Assembly (NCBI RefSeq): GCF_000722545.1
Contig: NZ_JNVM01000002.1
Location: forward strand, 1-64,000
DNA: 64,000 bases
DNA from: Paenibacillus tyrphae
GTDB lineage: Bacteria > Bacillota > Bacilli > Paenibacillales > NBRC-103111
Direction: 5' to 3'
In this document: positions 40,662 through 48,509 of the stretch, piece after piece
Layout of the letters: the number at the start of each line of letters is the position of its first letter
Numbering within the stretch: the stretch's first letter is position 1
The notes under the pieces: model-generated
Seen by the model: the letters and a program-made list of their open reading frames with translations, nothing else
Told to the model about the DNA's origin: nothing
Database searches by the model: none
Made by a program: the position numbers and the translations under genes

Positions 40662-40690
40662 GCCACCGCTGAATACAATTCACCGGTGGC
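40662..40690 (-). promoter_or_regulatory. Strong hairpin in the leader of the NRPS genes
   Basis: Arms 40662-40674 and 40678-40690 pair through gccaccg, a single C-C mismatch, and tgaat, closing a 3-base loop: 12 pairs in 29 bases. It lies between the stop of the small gene (40700) and the NRPS ribosome site (40623-40629). No U-run follows, so it is not a classical terminator. It could be an mRNA processing or stability element that sets the ratio of the small proteins to the megasynthases (inference). Confidence 0.45.
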
Positions 40691-40699
40691 AGCATCGGG

Positions 40700-41044
40700 T
40701 TAAATCGCTAAATTGAAATCGAAGCGTTTCGTAATTCGGCTCTTCCATACTTTCATCGCTGACGAATAATCGTTCAAGATGCGGATGCCTTCCTCCGGAC
40801 CGAAATATTCGATAACAATTTCGGGGGTATGCATCCACAGATCCATGTCGCCGAGCGTCTCCATCGGAATGGTCAGCGACAGCACGTCATCACCACCTAC
40901 GAAGGTCCGGTAAAACGTCATCCGATGCCCCAGGCCTTTGGCATGGTTATGGTGAGCTACCAAAATTTTGGTGATATTTTCTTCAAATTGCGATGTTTTG
41001 CTCGGAATAATATAGAAATCCAAGTGATACAAAAATTGTTCCAT
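40700..41044 (-). CDS. Unrecognised AHxxHxxG-domain protein (single copy)
   Basis: A 114-residue soluble protein that I do not recognise. It aligns by eye with both halves of its upstream neighbour. Shared features are an N-terminal beta strand, a helix ending in 'AHHNHAKG' (AHxxHxxG), a strand ending in 'IPM', a 'DMDLW' segment, then 'FGPEEG' and a final helix with 'ITKRF'. The length and the strand-helix-strand-strand-helix pattern could fit a small ferredoxin-like or dimeric alpha/beta-barrel fold, but that is a guess. The start has AAGGAG eight bases upstream. It is 54 bases after the neighbour and 82 bases before the first NRPS gene, all in one direction, so it probably shares the operon. 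Its role (binding, tailoring or self-protection) is unknown. Confidence 0.7.
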   Translation of the reverse strand: MEQFLYHLDFYIIPSKTSQFEENITKILVAHHNHAKGLGHRMTFYRTFVGGDDVLSLTIPMETLGDMDLWMHTPEIVIEYFGPEEGIRILNDYSSAMKVWKSRITKRFDFNLAI

Positions 41045-41098
41045 GGTGAACAGCTCCTTTATAAGGGATCAAATTGTTGGTCTTGCTTTTTCGATGAG

Positions 41099-41878
41099 CT
41101 ACTCGACGAATTCGCAGCCGGAATTGTCGCAGCTGGGCACGAAAGTCATCAAATTCGATTTGTAGTCCTCCACGCCGGACAAAAGCGAGTCGCGAATCGT
41201 CTTGGCTTCTTCGCTCCCGAATACGTTCAAGATGTCTCCCAGTCCCTGCCAATGATCCATTGCATTGAATTTTCTCATCGGCACAAACAGATGGACTTTA
41301 CGGGAATCCGTCCCCTCCTCGGCATAGGCAACCCATTTTAACCCTTGACCGTGCTGATTGTGGGCTTGGATGGCCTTGGAGATCAGCTCTTGATACTCGG
41401 CCGTGCCGGCTTTCTCGTTCAGTTGGACGACAGCGTAATAAATATATTCCAATGGCGTTTCTTCTTTCTGGGAAGAAGGATTGCTGGCCGACGGCAAATA
41501 TTTCAGAAGCTTGCGCTCGTCCGAAATTAACGTAGAGCGGAACGCCTCGATCGTCTGCTTGCCTTCCTCTTCCCCTAATGCCTCACACAAAATTTGCTCG
41601 TCAGAAAGGGCCTTTTCGCGTTCGTCGGCTTCATTCATCGGGTACATGAGCCAGACGACGCCTGCGCCGATCCAGCTTCCGTAGCAGGAATAGATGCTCC
41701 CCTTTTGGTGTCCCTTGTGAGCGTTGGCGATTTTCACCAGACAATCGTGGAATAGAATGCCCGGCCCCACTTCATGATCCAGGTTGATTTGATACAGATA
41801 AGGCGAAGGCTCGGTTCCATTAGGAGACATATACGGGAACCCCCATTTTAACTCTAAACTTGGAATAATTTGCGCCAT
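41099..41878 (-). CDS. Unrecognised protein with two tandem AHxxHxxG domains
   Basis: A 259-residue soluble protein with no recognised family. It is an internal tandem duplication. Residues about 20-130 contain 'IANAHKGHQKG', 'WLMYPM' and 'ALGEEEG'; residues about 145-250 contain 'IQAHNQHGQG', 'HLFVPM', 'MDHWQGL' and 'FGSEEA'. Each unit matches the 114-residue downstream protein. The two spaced histidines and the PM and G-EE positions are the conserved points. Start ATG 41878 is chosen because AGGAG lies eight bases upstream; extending to 41983 would lack a site. It is the first gene of the likely biosynthetic transcript, and the linkage suggests but does not prove a role with the NRPS-PKS product. 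Confidence 0.7.
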   Translation of the reverse strand: MAQIIPSLELKWGFPYMSPNGTEPSPYLYQINLDHEVGPGILFHDCLVKIANAHKGHQKGSIYSCYGSWIGAGVVWLMYPMNEADEREKALSDEQILCEALGEEEGKQTIEAFRSTLISDERKLLKYLPSASNPSSQKEETPLEYIYYAVVQLNEKAGTAEYQELISKAIQAHNQHGQGLKWVAYAEEGTDSRKVHLFVPMRKFNAMDHWQGLGDILNVFGSEEAKTIRDSLLSGVEDYKSNLMTFVPSCDNSGCEFVE

Positions 41879-41967
41879 GACCATGACTCCTCTCATTGGT
41901 TTCATAATAGATGGATTAGGTAGACCGGTTATGTAAAAACGAGGTGTACGGATGGAAGGGGCTTTGG

Positions 41968-41996
41968 ATAACAAGCCAATCATGCAATCTATTCAA
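41968..41996 (-). promoter_or_regulatory. Candidate promoter of the biosynthetic operon
   Basis: The minus strand shows TTGAAT (41991-41996), a 17-base spacer, and TGTTAT (41968-41973), about 90 bases before the first gene at 41878. The fit to a SigA promoter is moderate and there is no other support. Confidence 0.3.
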
Positions 41997-43139
41997 CTTC
42001 AACGCTCCTGCATATAGGAAAAAGCCGATGATGTCAACAGGTTTATCAGGTTTGGAGCGTATAAATAATTGGCAGCATATGTCGGTTGAAACAAGGCCTT
42101 ACGGCCCAGATCGAATTGCGGATGGAAAACACGCAAAGCAGCTGCGGCATAGAAAACCTTGATTGATTTAGGAACACGACGATTTATTTCCAGTGTCGAA
42201 TAACCGCAGAACTCGGCGATCCGGCCAGCTCAAAGCTCTTGTGGAAGCGCTTCCGATATCGGGTTTGCATGCAGCCAGCCGATTTCTTGCAGCAGCTTCT
42301 TTTGGTTGATACCGTCCTTCGTATCTGACGGCTCTCATCCGGCATACCAGATCGGTTCTCCCATGCGCCTGGGCCCAAGCTACTTTAATCGCATAATGAC
42401 GAACAGTAGCCGTTTTTAGAGAATATCATACATGATTGGAAATTTATAGAGGTTTATTTTGTCGAATATTATAACATAGTTGCTGATTTATGCGAATTAT
42501 GTCCCGCCGATTCGCGATCATTCATTAGCTTCGATTCCGTGCGAAAACCAAGAGCAAGTCCCTTTTCGGCCGCTGCTTCACTTACATTTTTTACTTTTCT
42601 TCACTTCAATTCCATCATACCCCACCCTTTCGAAAAAGCGTATCAACCGAAAGGTGGATGGGCAAGGTTGATTTTTTAGACAACCGTCTGTCGAATGCTG
42701 TGGATTGACTCATCCTTTGATAGATTTAACGCCGCTTTCGAATAGGAGTAATGTCCTGATGATTCAAATATGATCTCATTAAACACGGCGGATGTCCTAG
42801 TTCTTTTCCTGCTATTGTCGATTCTGAATGTAGGCGCCGATTATCCGAAGAGCAACCTTACATACAGGCAAATATGAGATGCTTTCTTTCGAATCAAAAT
42901 ACAAACGACCCATAAGATGGTCGCTTTTGTCAAAGTGTCCATCTTATGGGTCGCAGATCACCGGCCCCTTTAAAGGACTGGTTCATTGACTGAATATGAC
43001 TTCAGAAGGTCAAGGATGAATGCCTCGATTGGTAATCCTGAGGCAGATTTGGCTGAATTTATTTTCATGGTAAGTTATGCGATTAGGGCAACCTATCTGA
43101 TTTTCGCACGATCATTCTCAGCCAAGGCTGTTTATCTTC
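41997..43139. other. Gene-poor spacer of about 1.1 kb
   Basis: I find no convincing gene here. Short open frames (for example 42184-42378 minus and 42480-42671 plus) have no ribosome site and no family signature. On the minus strand a few residues near 42190-42230 ('RIAEFCGYST') faintly recall an AraC helix-turn-helix, with stops around them, so at most a relic. The clearest structure is the inverted repeat at 42906-42953. Confidence 0.5.
42906..42953. repeat. Perfect 15-bp inverted repeat
   Basis: cgacccataagatgg (42906-42920) and its exact complement (42939-42953) flank an 18-base loop. No flanking genes read into it and there is no clean T-run. It could be the remnant of a terminator or a mobile-element end. 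Confidence 0.5.
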
Positions 43140-43916
43140 TCAAGCGGGTGGCTTGATGGCTATGATACGCAATCGGCGGGTGTCGATCATCCATTGACCT
43201 CCCCTGTCAAAGTGTGGCTTAACCCTTGCCTCAATGGCGCTGTAGATCGACGCTTTGTCTGCTGGGCTGACGTCCGGGAAGAAATAATCGGCGAACTTGT
43301 CCAGCCAGTTCCGGAGCCCTGTCTCTCCTTTGAGCGGACTTGGGCTGTCGAAATGCTGAGCCCACTTGACCCGGAAGCCGGTCTGCTCTAGCAGGCTGGC
43401 GTATTCGCCAATGGTGGGAAAATACCACGGATTCCGCCCTGCCCACGTATAACCATGCGTCTCCAGCTCCTGCTCCATGGCGGCGGTCAGCACGGCGACA
43501 TTGCCGCTGCCGGCGAATTCGGCAACGAATCGGCCGCCATCCCGAAGCGCCAGCCAGATGGAGCTGGCAACGGCGGAAGCATCCTTGATCCAATGCAAAG
43601 CTGCATTGGAGAACACAGCGTCAAAGCGGACATCTATCCGGTAATGACAAGCGTTTTCCACCTGAAAATTCAGTTCAGGGTGTTTCTGTCTGGCCTGCCT
43701 AACCATCTCCTCCGACAGGTCGATGCCTGTGGGGATCGCTCCAGCGGCTGCGATCTCGGCCGTCAAGTTCCCATTCCCGCAGCCCACGTCCAAGATTCGC
43801 TCCCCCGACCGGGGCTGCAGCAAGGTCAAGAGCCCGACTCCCGGCTTGTCGGCAAAAGCTTGTTTATCATCATATACTTTCGAGTTCCAGTGACGGTCGC
43901 TTTCGAACTTCATCAT
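43140..43916 (-). CDS. Class I SAM-dependent methyltransferase (trans-aconitate methyltransferase-like)
   Basis: A 258-residue cytoplasmic methyltransferase. The SAM-binding motif I 'ILDVGCGNGNLTAEIA' is near residue 40, motif II 'PTGIDLSEEM' follows, and 'FDAVFSNAALHWIKD' (near 100) is typical of the Tam/UbiE-like family, where the Trp-Ile pair is common. The N-terminal 'DRHWNSKVYDDKQAF' resembles related proteins that begin 'W(N/D)xxxYxxxxxFV'. The substrate cannot be told from sequence; the trans-aconitate label reflects general family resemblance only. The start at 43916 is supported by GGAG five bases upstream; a more upstream start would lack a site. It is a single gene, with no evident link to the NRPS-PKS product. 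Confidence 0.8.
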   Translation of the reverse strand: MMKFESDRHWNSKVYDDKQAFADKPGVGLLTLLQPRSGERILDVGCGNGNLTAEIAAAGAIPTGIDLSEEMVRQARQKHPELNFQVENACHYRIDVRFDAVFSNAALHWIKDASAVASSIWLALRDGGRFVAEFAGSGNVAVLTAAMEQELETHGYTWAGRNPWYFPTIGEYASLLEQTGFRVKWAQHFDSPSPLKGETGLRNWLDKFADYFFPDVSPADKASIYSAIEARVKPHFDRGGQWMIDTRRLRIIAIKPPA

Positions 43917-44100
43917 CTCCACTCCATTCGTAGACTTAATGTGTCTATGATAACTACAATACCGAGACCTGTCAAGAAGCTTTTCGATGACGCCGCTTGA
44001 CAACGTTTCGAATATCAATGTGAGGCATCCTGCACGCTTTGTCGGCAATGGGATACGCTTGTTGCCATTCGATCATGACAACAACCGCATCTCATAAAAC

Positions 44101-44126
44101 AAAAAAAAGCCGCGATTTTACGCGGC
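44101..44126 (-). terminator. Rho-independent terminator after the TPR gene
   Basis: Stem gccgcg/cgcggc (44109-44114, 44121-44126) with a 6-base loop. On the minus strand it is followed by eight T (complement of 44101-44108). It lies 20 bases past the stop at 44147. Confidence 0.85.
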
Positions 44127-44146
44127 AATAAATGAGATAAGCACTC

Positions 44147-44569
44147 TTAAACGTCTATTTTTGTCTCCAAAAATTCAAGATACTTTGGGTCGTCTTCCAT
44201 AAAAATGGAAATACCTGCACCCATGTAAGCCCGAGTTAGCTCGTCTGTCGCCTTCTCTAGGTTGTCCTGTTCATAATACAACTGCCCTAGCCGAAGATGA
44301 ATATAGGGATTGCCCAACCCCTTCGGACACTGTACCGCATTAAAAAAGCACTTGAATGCTTTATCGTAATTATTCATTCGAAAATGAACATCCCCAATAG
44401 CCACGTATAACCACGTAGCGGCCTCCCATTCTCGATGATTTTCCGGCAATAAGCGGAGAGCCGTAACATACTTATGCTTGCCCGCCTCAAGATCGCCCGC
44501 CTTCACCAAATCATCGCCTTGTTTAGACAGAGCAGTAATTTCGGAATAGGTGGAATCTGAAAGTTGCAC
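44147..44569 (-). CDS. Small tetratricopeptide-repeat protein
   Basis: A 140-residue soluble helical protein. Successive helix pairs ('ALSKQGDDLVKAGDLEAGKHKYVTAL', then 'AIGDVHFRMNNYDKAFKCFFNAV', then 'RLGQLYYEQDNLEKATDELTRAY', quoted in parts) show the TPR consensus spacing of 34 residues with small residues at positions 8, 20 and 27, giving about three repeats. This implies protein-protein binding; the partner is unknown. I place the start at GTG 44569 because AAAGGAG sits eight bases upstream. An ATG at 44659 would overlap the preceding gene and has no site. It ends in a strong terminator and follows gene 44628-45038 with a 58-base gap, so the two probably share a transcript. Confidence 0.7.
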   Translation of the reverse strand: MQLSDSTYSEITALSKQGDDLVKAGDLEAGKHKYVTALRLLPENHREWEAATWLYVAIGDVHFRMNNYDKAFKCFFNAVQCPKGLGNPYIHLRLGQLYYEQDNLEKATDELTRAYMGAGISIFMEDDPKYLEFLETKIDV

Positions 44570-44627
44570 TGCTATCGCTCCTTTCCTATTTGATTCGATC
44601 CATGTTAAAAACTTTGCTCGTTGCCCT

Positions 44628-45038
44628 TTAACGAATGATCGTTTCTTGACTTTCATCAAAAATGATTGCGTTTGGTATCTCCAATAAATAGTCTATCGCC
44701 CAAATGATATGATCCGTGAAATCTCGTCTCTCATCAGACGAGAATACAAAGCGAATGCGCTCTGTGCAATCTTTGATTTCAGGCGGGCAATCTTCGACGA
44801 CGCTTGCAACATAATTTGCATCTGCTTCTACATTGCGGCCCGTTTCAAAGTGTGCCGTAAAATTCCATCCTGGCCAATTAAGAATCGCATATTTTTGTTT
44901 CGTGAACGGATTCGTTGATGTTCCTATTTTCAGACCATTCTTTGTTTCAAAATCAAAATAGGTGCCTAACTCTGAGGCGAGACGTTCATAAGAGTATGGA
45001 TTTGACGACTTCTTAAGGTAGGCATGGATTACGAACAT
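44628..45038 (-). CDS. Hypothetical protein, family not recognised
   Basis: A 136-residue soluble protein that I cannot assign. It has a mixed alpha/beta pattern, with no signal peptide or membrane segment and no catalytic motif that I recognise. Aromatic and acidic content is rather high ('WPGWNFTAHFETG' in the middle). The start at 45038 is supported by AGGAG about eight bases upstream. It is followed on the same strand by the small TPR gene and preceded at 102 bases by another orphan (45141-45569). Small unlinked proteins of this kind beside TPR proteins are sometimes immunity proteins of contact-dependent toxins, but nothing here proves that. Confidence 0.6.
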   Translation of the reverse strand: MFVIHAYLKKSSNPYSYERLASELGTYFDFETKNGLKIGTSTNPFTKQKYAILNWPGWNFTAHFETGRNVEADANYVASVVEDCPPEIKDCTERIRFVFSSDERRDFTDHIIWAIDYLLEIPNAIIFDESQETIIR

Positions 45039-45140
45039 GTTCCGGTTCTCCTAGACAATACGATCATGTCTTCAACTCCTTTGGATTTATACGATCTTAT
45101 CAATCGTATCGGATATTCCCGACATACGGACGCCCCGGAA

Positions 45141-45569
45141 TCAGACCTCTTCGGCGCCGGAAAGATCGTCGAATCCAACAATGCGTGCATCGTGGAAATT
45201 CACCAGCACACCGTAAGGCTCACAGATATCCAGACTCCCCTCGGCGAACAAGATGGACCAGTCCAAGCCGCCCCAGAACGTGAACTCCGGATTGGCAATC
45301 AACGGCGCCTTGCCCTCCCCTTCGGGATCGAGGCCCAGCTCGGAGATCAAGAAGTCCCTCGCCACATCGGTATAGGCCTCCACCCCTGCGATCCTCACGC
45401 GAATGAACTCGAAATCGACTTCTTCCAGGCGACCGCGAGCGGGCAACTTGATGGAGAAGAACACTGGATGTCCTGAAACTACATATCGACCCTGGGCGAA
45501 CACTTCGCCGTCATCGCTCTCGTTGATGCGCAGATCACCGATAGGCGAACTCCAAACCTCTTCCGTCAT
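45141..45569 (-). CDS. Hypothetical protein, family not recognised
   Basis: A 142-residue acidic soluble protein with no recognised family. It looks beta-rich in the N-terminal half ('GDLRINESDDGEVFAQGRYV' region) and has a Trp/Phe-rich stretch 'FTFWGGLDWSILF' in the second half. There is no signal peptide and there are no membrane helices. I prefer ATG 45569 because a weak G-rich site (GGGGG) stands about 10 bases upstream; an earlier start at 45605 would add 12 residues. It is on the same strand as, and 102 bases ahead of, 44628-45038. Function unknown. Confidence 0.55.
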   Translation of the reverse strand: MTEEVWSSPIGDLRINESDDGEVFAQGRYVVSGHPVFFSIKLPARGRLEEVDFEFIRVRIAGVEAYTDVARDFLISELGLDPEGEGKAPLIANPEFTFWGGLDWSILFAEGSLDICEPYGVLVNFHDARIVGFDDLSGAEEV

Positions 45570-45878
45570 TTCCCGTAACCCCCACAGTTGAATACCTTGC
45601 TGCACGCCGCGTAGTTAACAGAACATGCAGTCGTCACAAGGTTGACTTTATACCGTCCTGATATTCTATGGTTTGTTTCACAATCCATATATCCTACTAT
45701 AAGTCCTAGACAAACTAAATACGACAATTTACTTATTTTTCCCACAAAAAGATCCTCTAATCCATACTTTAGTATCTATGAGGGCAAGTCATATTGCGGA
45801 TATAATGCACGTGAATGAGAGCGAAATAGTTCAATTCGGCCAGTATTTTGCAGGCTGTAACCTACGGAGGAGGGAAAC
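45570..45878. other. Divergent intergenic region, 309 bases
   Basis: This AT-rich region lies between the divergent genes 45141-45569 (minus) and 45879 (plus) and should hold both promoters. I see no clear -35/-10 pair or operator that I would defend. Only the GGAGGAGGG ribosome site just before 45879 is certain. Confidence 0.4.
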
Positions 45879-46538
45879 ATGGATGCGAATCGAAGGTCTG
45901 CCGTCATTGTCGGCGTATTATTTTTAATTGCAACGGCTTCGTATATTTCAGGAAATGCAATGATTGAATCTATCATGAGCGCTCCGGATTATCTCAAAGA
46001 TGTTTATTCAAAGAAGGATCAAGTCATATTGGGAGTCTTGCTTGAGCTCATAAATTCCGTCGCTGTTGTCGGAATCGCAATCGTATTGTTCCCCATCTTA
46101 AAGAAGCATAATGAAAAAATCGCCTTAGGCTACATTGGTTTTCGGGTGATTGAGGCTATGCTCCTTATCGTTGGGACAATCGGCCCGCTAGTACTGATCA
46201 GAGTAAGTCAAGAATATATCCAGGCCGGAGCCCCTGCTCATTCCTCTTTTCACACCGTAGGAGCGTTAGCAGCAGAAGGGAGCTTTTTGGTCTTTCAGCT
46301 TGCCATGATTGTACTTGGCCTGTACAGCCTTTTGTTCTGTACTTTGTTGTATCGGACAAAACTCATTCCGCGATTCCTATCCGTCTTGGGCCTCATTGGA
46401 TATGCATCGTTGTCAGCCAGCGCCATCGCAGAGCTAATGGGTCATAATGGAATGGTTCTGTATGCTCCCGGAGCCCTTTTCGAGATCATGATGCCGCTGT
46501 GGCTGATCGTCAAAGGATTCGACGCATCCAGAATATGA
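45879..46538 (+). CDS. DUF4386 family membrane protein
   Basis: A 219-residue integral membrane protein. About six hydrophobic helices are visible: near residues 8-27, 50-75, 82-108, 125-152, 160-182 and 190-212. The N-terminal 'NRRSAVIVGVLFLIATASYISG' and the 'GYIGFRVIEAMLLIVG' segment are typical of DUF4386 proteins, which are widespread in Firmicutes and of unknown function. A strong GGAGGAGGG site lies six bases before ATG 45879. It is a single-gene unit that ends in a bidirectional terminator shared with the convergent SDR gene. No regulator or partner is obvious nearby. Confidence 0.8.
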   Translation: MDANRRSAVIVGVLFLIATASYISGNAMIESIMSAPDYLKDVYSKKDQVILGVLLELINSVAVVGIAIVLFPILKKHNEKIALGYIGFRVIEAMLLIVGTIGPLVLIRVSQEYIQAGAPAHSSFHTVGALAAEGSFLVFQLAMIVLGLYSLLFCTLLYRTKLIPRFLSVLGLIGYASLSASAIAELMGHNGMVLYAPGALFEIMMPLWLIVKGFDASRI

Positions 46539-46560
46539 ACTTGAATAAAGGTAAAAATTA

Positions 46561-46598
46561 AAAAATCACCAAATCCACAAAGGAGATTGGTGATTTTT
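46561..46598. terminator. Bidirectional terminator
   Basis: A perfect 12-bp stem aaaaatcaccaa/ttggtgattttt (46561-46572, 46587-46598) with a 14-base loop. The A/T ends give a U-run on both strands. It lies between the convergent genes ending at 46538 and 46616 and can serve both. Confidence 0.85.
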
Positions 46599-46615
46599 CA
46601 TCATTCGCTGAGATT

Positions 46616-47380
46616 TTACAGGTGGGACCCGCCGCTCACATCGAGCAATTGACCGGTCACCCATCGGCTGTCCGACGAAGCGAGAAAAGCGGCAACATCC
46701 GCCACATCCTCGGTTTCTCCCCATCGGTTGAAGGTCGAAAGACCCGCCGCATATTGTTGCCCTTCAGGATTCTGCAGCGTCCCGGCATTCATCTCCGTGT
46801 TAATGATTCCGGGCTGAATGGCGTTAACCGTAATATTACGGCTTCCAAGCTGTTTGGCCAGAAGGCGAGTAAAGGTGTCGATGGCTCCTTTTGACATGCT
46901 GTAGGTGAACACGCTTGGGGAGGCTACGCGCGTCACAAAAGATGAAATATTAATAATGCTTCCTCCGTCTTTCAGACGCGGCAAAGCTTGCTGGGTGACG
47001 AAAAGCGGCGCTTTGACATTGATTTTCATCACCTCGTCAAAGGATTGCTCCGTTGTCTCCTCCAGGCTGATAATTTGCCCGATTCCGGCATTGTTAACAA
47101 GAATATCGAATTCGCTGCCGCCCGTATGCTTCTTAAGGGCATCATCAAGAGCCGCGAATAAATCATGTACGCCATCGAGCGTGTTCAGGTCCGCGCCAAT
47201 CGCGCAAGCGCGCCCTCCGCTTTGTTCGATCTGCTGTACGACGGCCTCCGCTTCACTTCGTCTTTTTCCATAGTGCACAGCGACAAAAGCTCCCTCTTGT
47301 GCCAGACGCAATGCGATGCTGCGGCCAATTCCCCTGCTCGCCCCGGTTACTAGAGCGACTTTGCCTTCCAACTTATTCAT
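46616..47380 (-). CDS. Short-chain dehydrogenase/reductase (SDR, FabG-like)
   Basis: A 254-residue classical SDR. The NAD(P) motif 'TGASRGIG' is near residue 12, 'NNAGIGQ' near 95, and the catalytic Ser plus 'YSMSK' (Tyr-x3-Lys) near 155-160; the C-terminal 'GQLLDVSGG' is usual. A basic Arg in the glycine motif and a downstream 'YGKRRSEAE' stretch suggest NADP(H). The substrate is unknown; 3-oxoacyl reductase-like annotations are common for such proteins and mean little. Start ATG 47380 has AAGGAG eight bases upstream. It is convergent with the DUF4386 gene and shares its terminator. The next upstream gene is 93 bases away on the same strand. Confidence 0.85.
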   Translation of the reverse strand: MNKLEGKVALVTGASRGIGRSIALRLAQEGAFVAVHYGKRRSEAEAVVQQIEQSGGRACAIGADLNTLDGVHDLFAALDDALKKHTGGSEFDILVNNAGIGQIISLEETTEQSFDEVMKINVKAPLFVTQQALPRLKDGGSIINISSFVTRVASPSVFTYSMSKGAIDTFTRLLAKQLGSRNITVNAIQPGIINTEMNAGTLQNPEGQQYAAGLSTFNRWGETEDVADVAAFLASSDSRWVTGQLLDVSGGSHL

Positions 47381-47473
47381 GTCTTCATCTCCTTGTCCGA
47401 ATTCAAATATAGTTATATCACAACACATCATTTGAAATGTTGCTCTTCAATTCGGTTCCAAGGGGAAGGCTTT

Positions 47474-48496
47474 TTAGTCTATGACAGCCGGGATAATCCA
47501 TTCCTTAATCAGTGTCCATCGATCACGGGGATGAATGAGGAATTCCGATGCGATGGCTACGACCAAGTCTTTTTCCGGAATGCAGCAGATGACATTGCCG
47601 CCATCGCCTAGCGCTAAGTATGCAGAAGCTCCGTCCTCTTCGCGTAACCACCATAAATAACCGTAGTGATTGGGGTTCATCGCGGTTGATTCGTCAATCC
47701 ACGCCTCAGAAACAATCGGATGATTGTCCCAATGGCCGCGGTTCAGATATAGAAAACCGAAACGCGCCATATCGCGGGGAGTTAATGTAAGTCCCCATCC
47801 TCCTGTGGAATTGCCGTTCGGGTCGTTAACCCACCCTTTCACATTTTTCCCGAATAAATCCTCAAACCCGAATGATTTCATTTCGTAATCCGGGATTTCT
47901 TGCATGCCGATCGGTTTAAATAACCGTTCATTGGCAAACGCGCGGGCACTTGTTCCCGTGCTGCGAGTGAGGATGGCTGACAGCAGGTGCGCCCCTGCGG
48001 TGGAATATTTAAAAGCTCCAATACTTCCTTGTTGGCCCAGCATATCCAGCGTATACTTTACCCAGTCGGGCTGCATGCACATCTTGTCCAGCGGTTCGTG
48101 CCAGTCCTCAAATGGGTAGGGAGCCGTCATCGTGAGAAGATGGCGTATGGTAATTTCGCGCTTTTGCCGATCGGCAGCATCGGGAGCATATTCGGGGAAA
48201 AAATCCAGCACCTTCTGGTCTACACTCTTAATATATCCCGCATCGATGGCAATACCTATAAGGGCAGATAGTATACTTTTCGTTACAGACGCCACATGGT
48301 GCAGATCGTCTGGGCCACAGCCATTATGGTAGCTTTCATAAGCGATGTATCCATTCCTCACAACAACAATGCCGTTGATATTGCTGTACTCGGACTTTAT
48401 CATGGGTTCAAGCGCTGAAAGCTTTTCAGAGTCCATACCCAAGGTCGCCGGGTCTGAGACTTGCCATTGTGTCGTTGGCCAGTAGTTTCTTTGCAT
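47474..48496 (-). CDS. Serine hydrolase, beta-lactamase class C / 6-aminohexanoate-dimer hydrolase-like
   Basis: A 340-residue enzyme of the serine beta-lactamase-like superfamily. The nucleophile motif SxxK is 'SVTK' near residue 70, the second motif Tyr is in 'FKYSTAG' near 164, and a 'LGDGGN' segment near 300 replaces the usual KTG/HxG. There is no signal peptide, so it should be cytoplasmic, which favours esterase or amidase activity over beta-lactam resistance. ATG 48496 has AGAGGTG six bases upstream. It starts only 13 bases after the stop of the MerR-family regulator (48510-49334) and so is co-transcribed with it. It is probably the gene that regulator controls. Confidence 0.8.
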   Translation of the reverse strand: MQRNYWPTTQWQVSDPATLGMDSEKLSALEPMIKSEYSNINGIVVVRNGYIAYESYHNGCGPDDLHHVASVTKSILSALIGIAIDAGYIKSVDQKVLDFFPEYAPDAADRQKREITIRHLLTMTAPYPFEDWHEPLDKMCMQPDWVKYTLDMLGQQGSIGAFKYSTAGAHLLSAILTRSTGTSARAFANERLFKPIGMQEIPDYEMKSFGFEDLFGKNVKGWVNDPNGNSTGGWGLTLTPRDMARFGFLYLNRGHWDNHPIVSEAWIDESTAMNPNHYGYLWWLREEDGASAYLALGDGGNVICCIPEKDLVVAIASEFLIHPRDRWTLIKEWIIPAVID

Positions 48497-48509
48497 GATC
48501 GGCACCTCT

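Noticed and set aside
42184..42378. Short minus-strand frame with a weak AraC-like helix nearby
   Set aside because: The resemblance is about ten residues, broken by stops, with no ribosome site; not enough to call a gene or pseudogene.
42480..42671. 63-residue plus-strand frame
   Set aside because: No ribosome site, low-complexity composition and no recognisable family.
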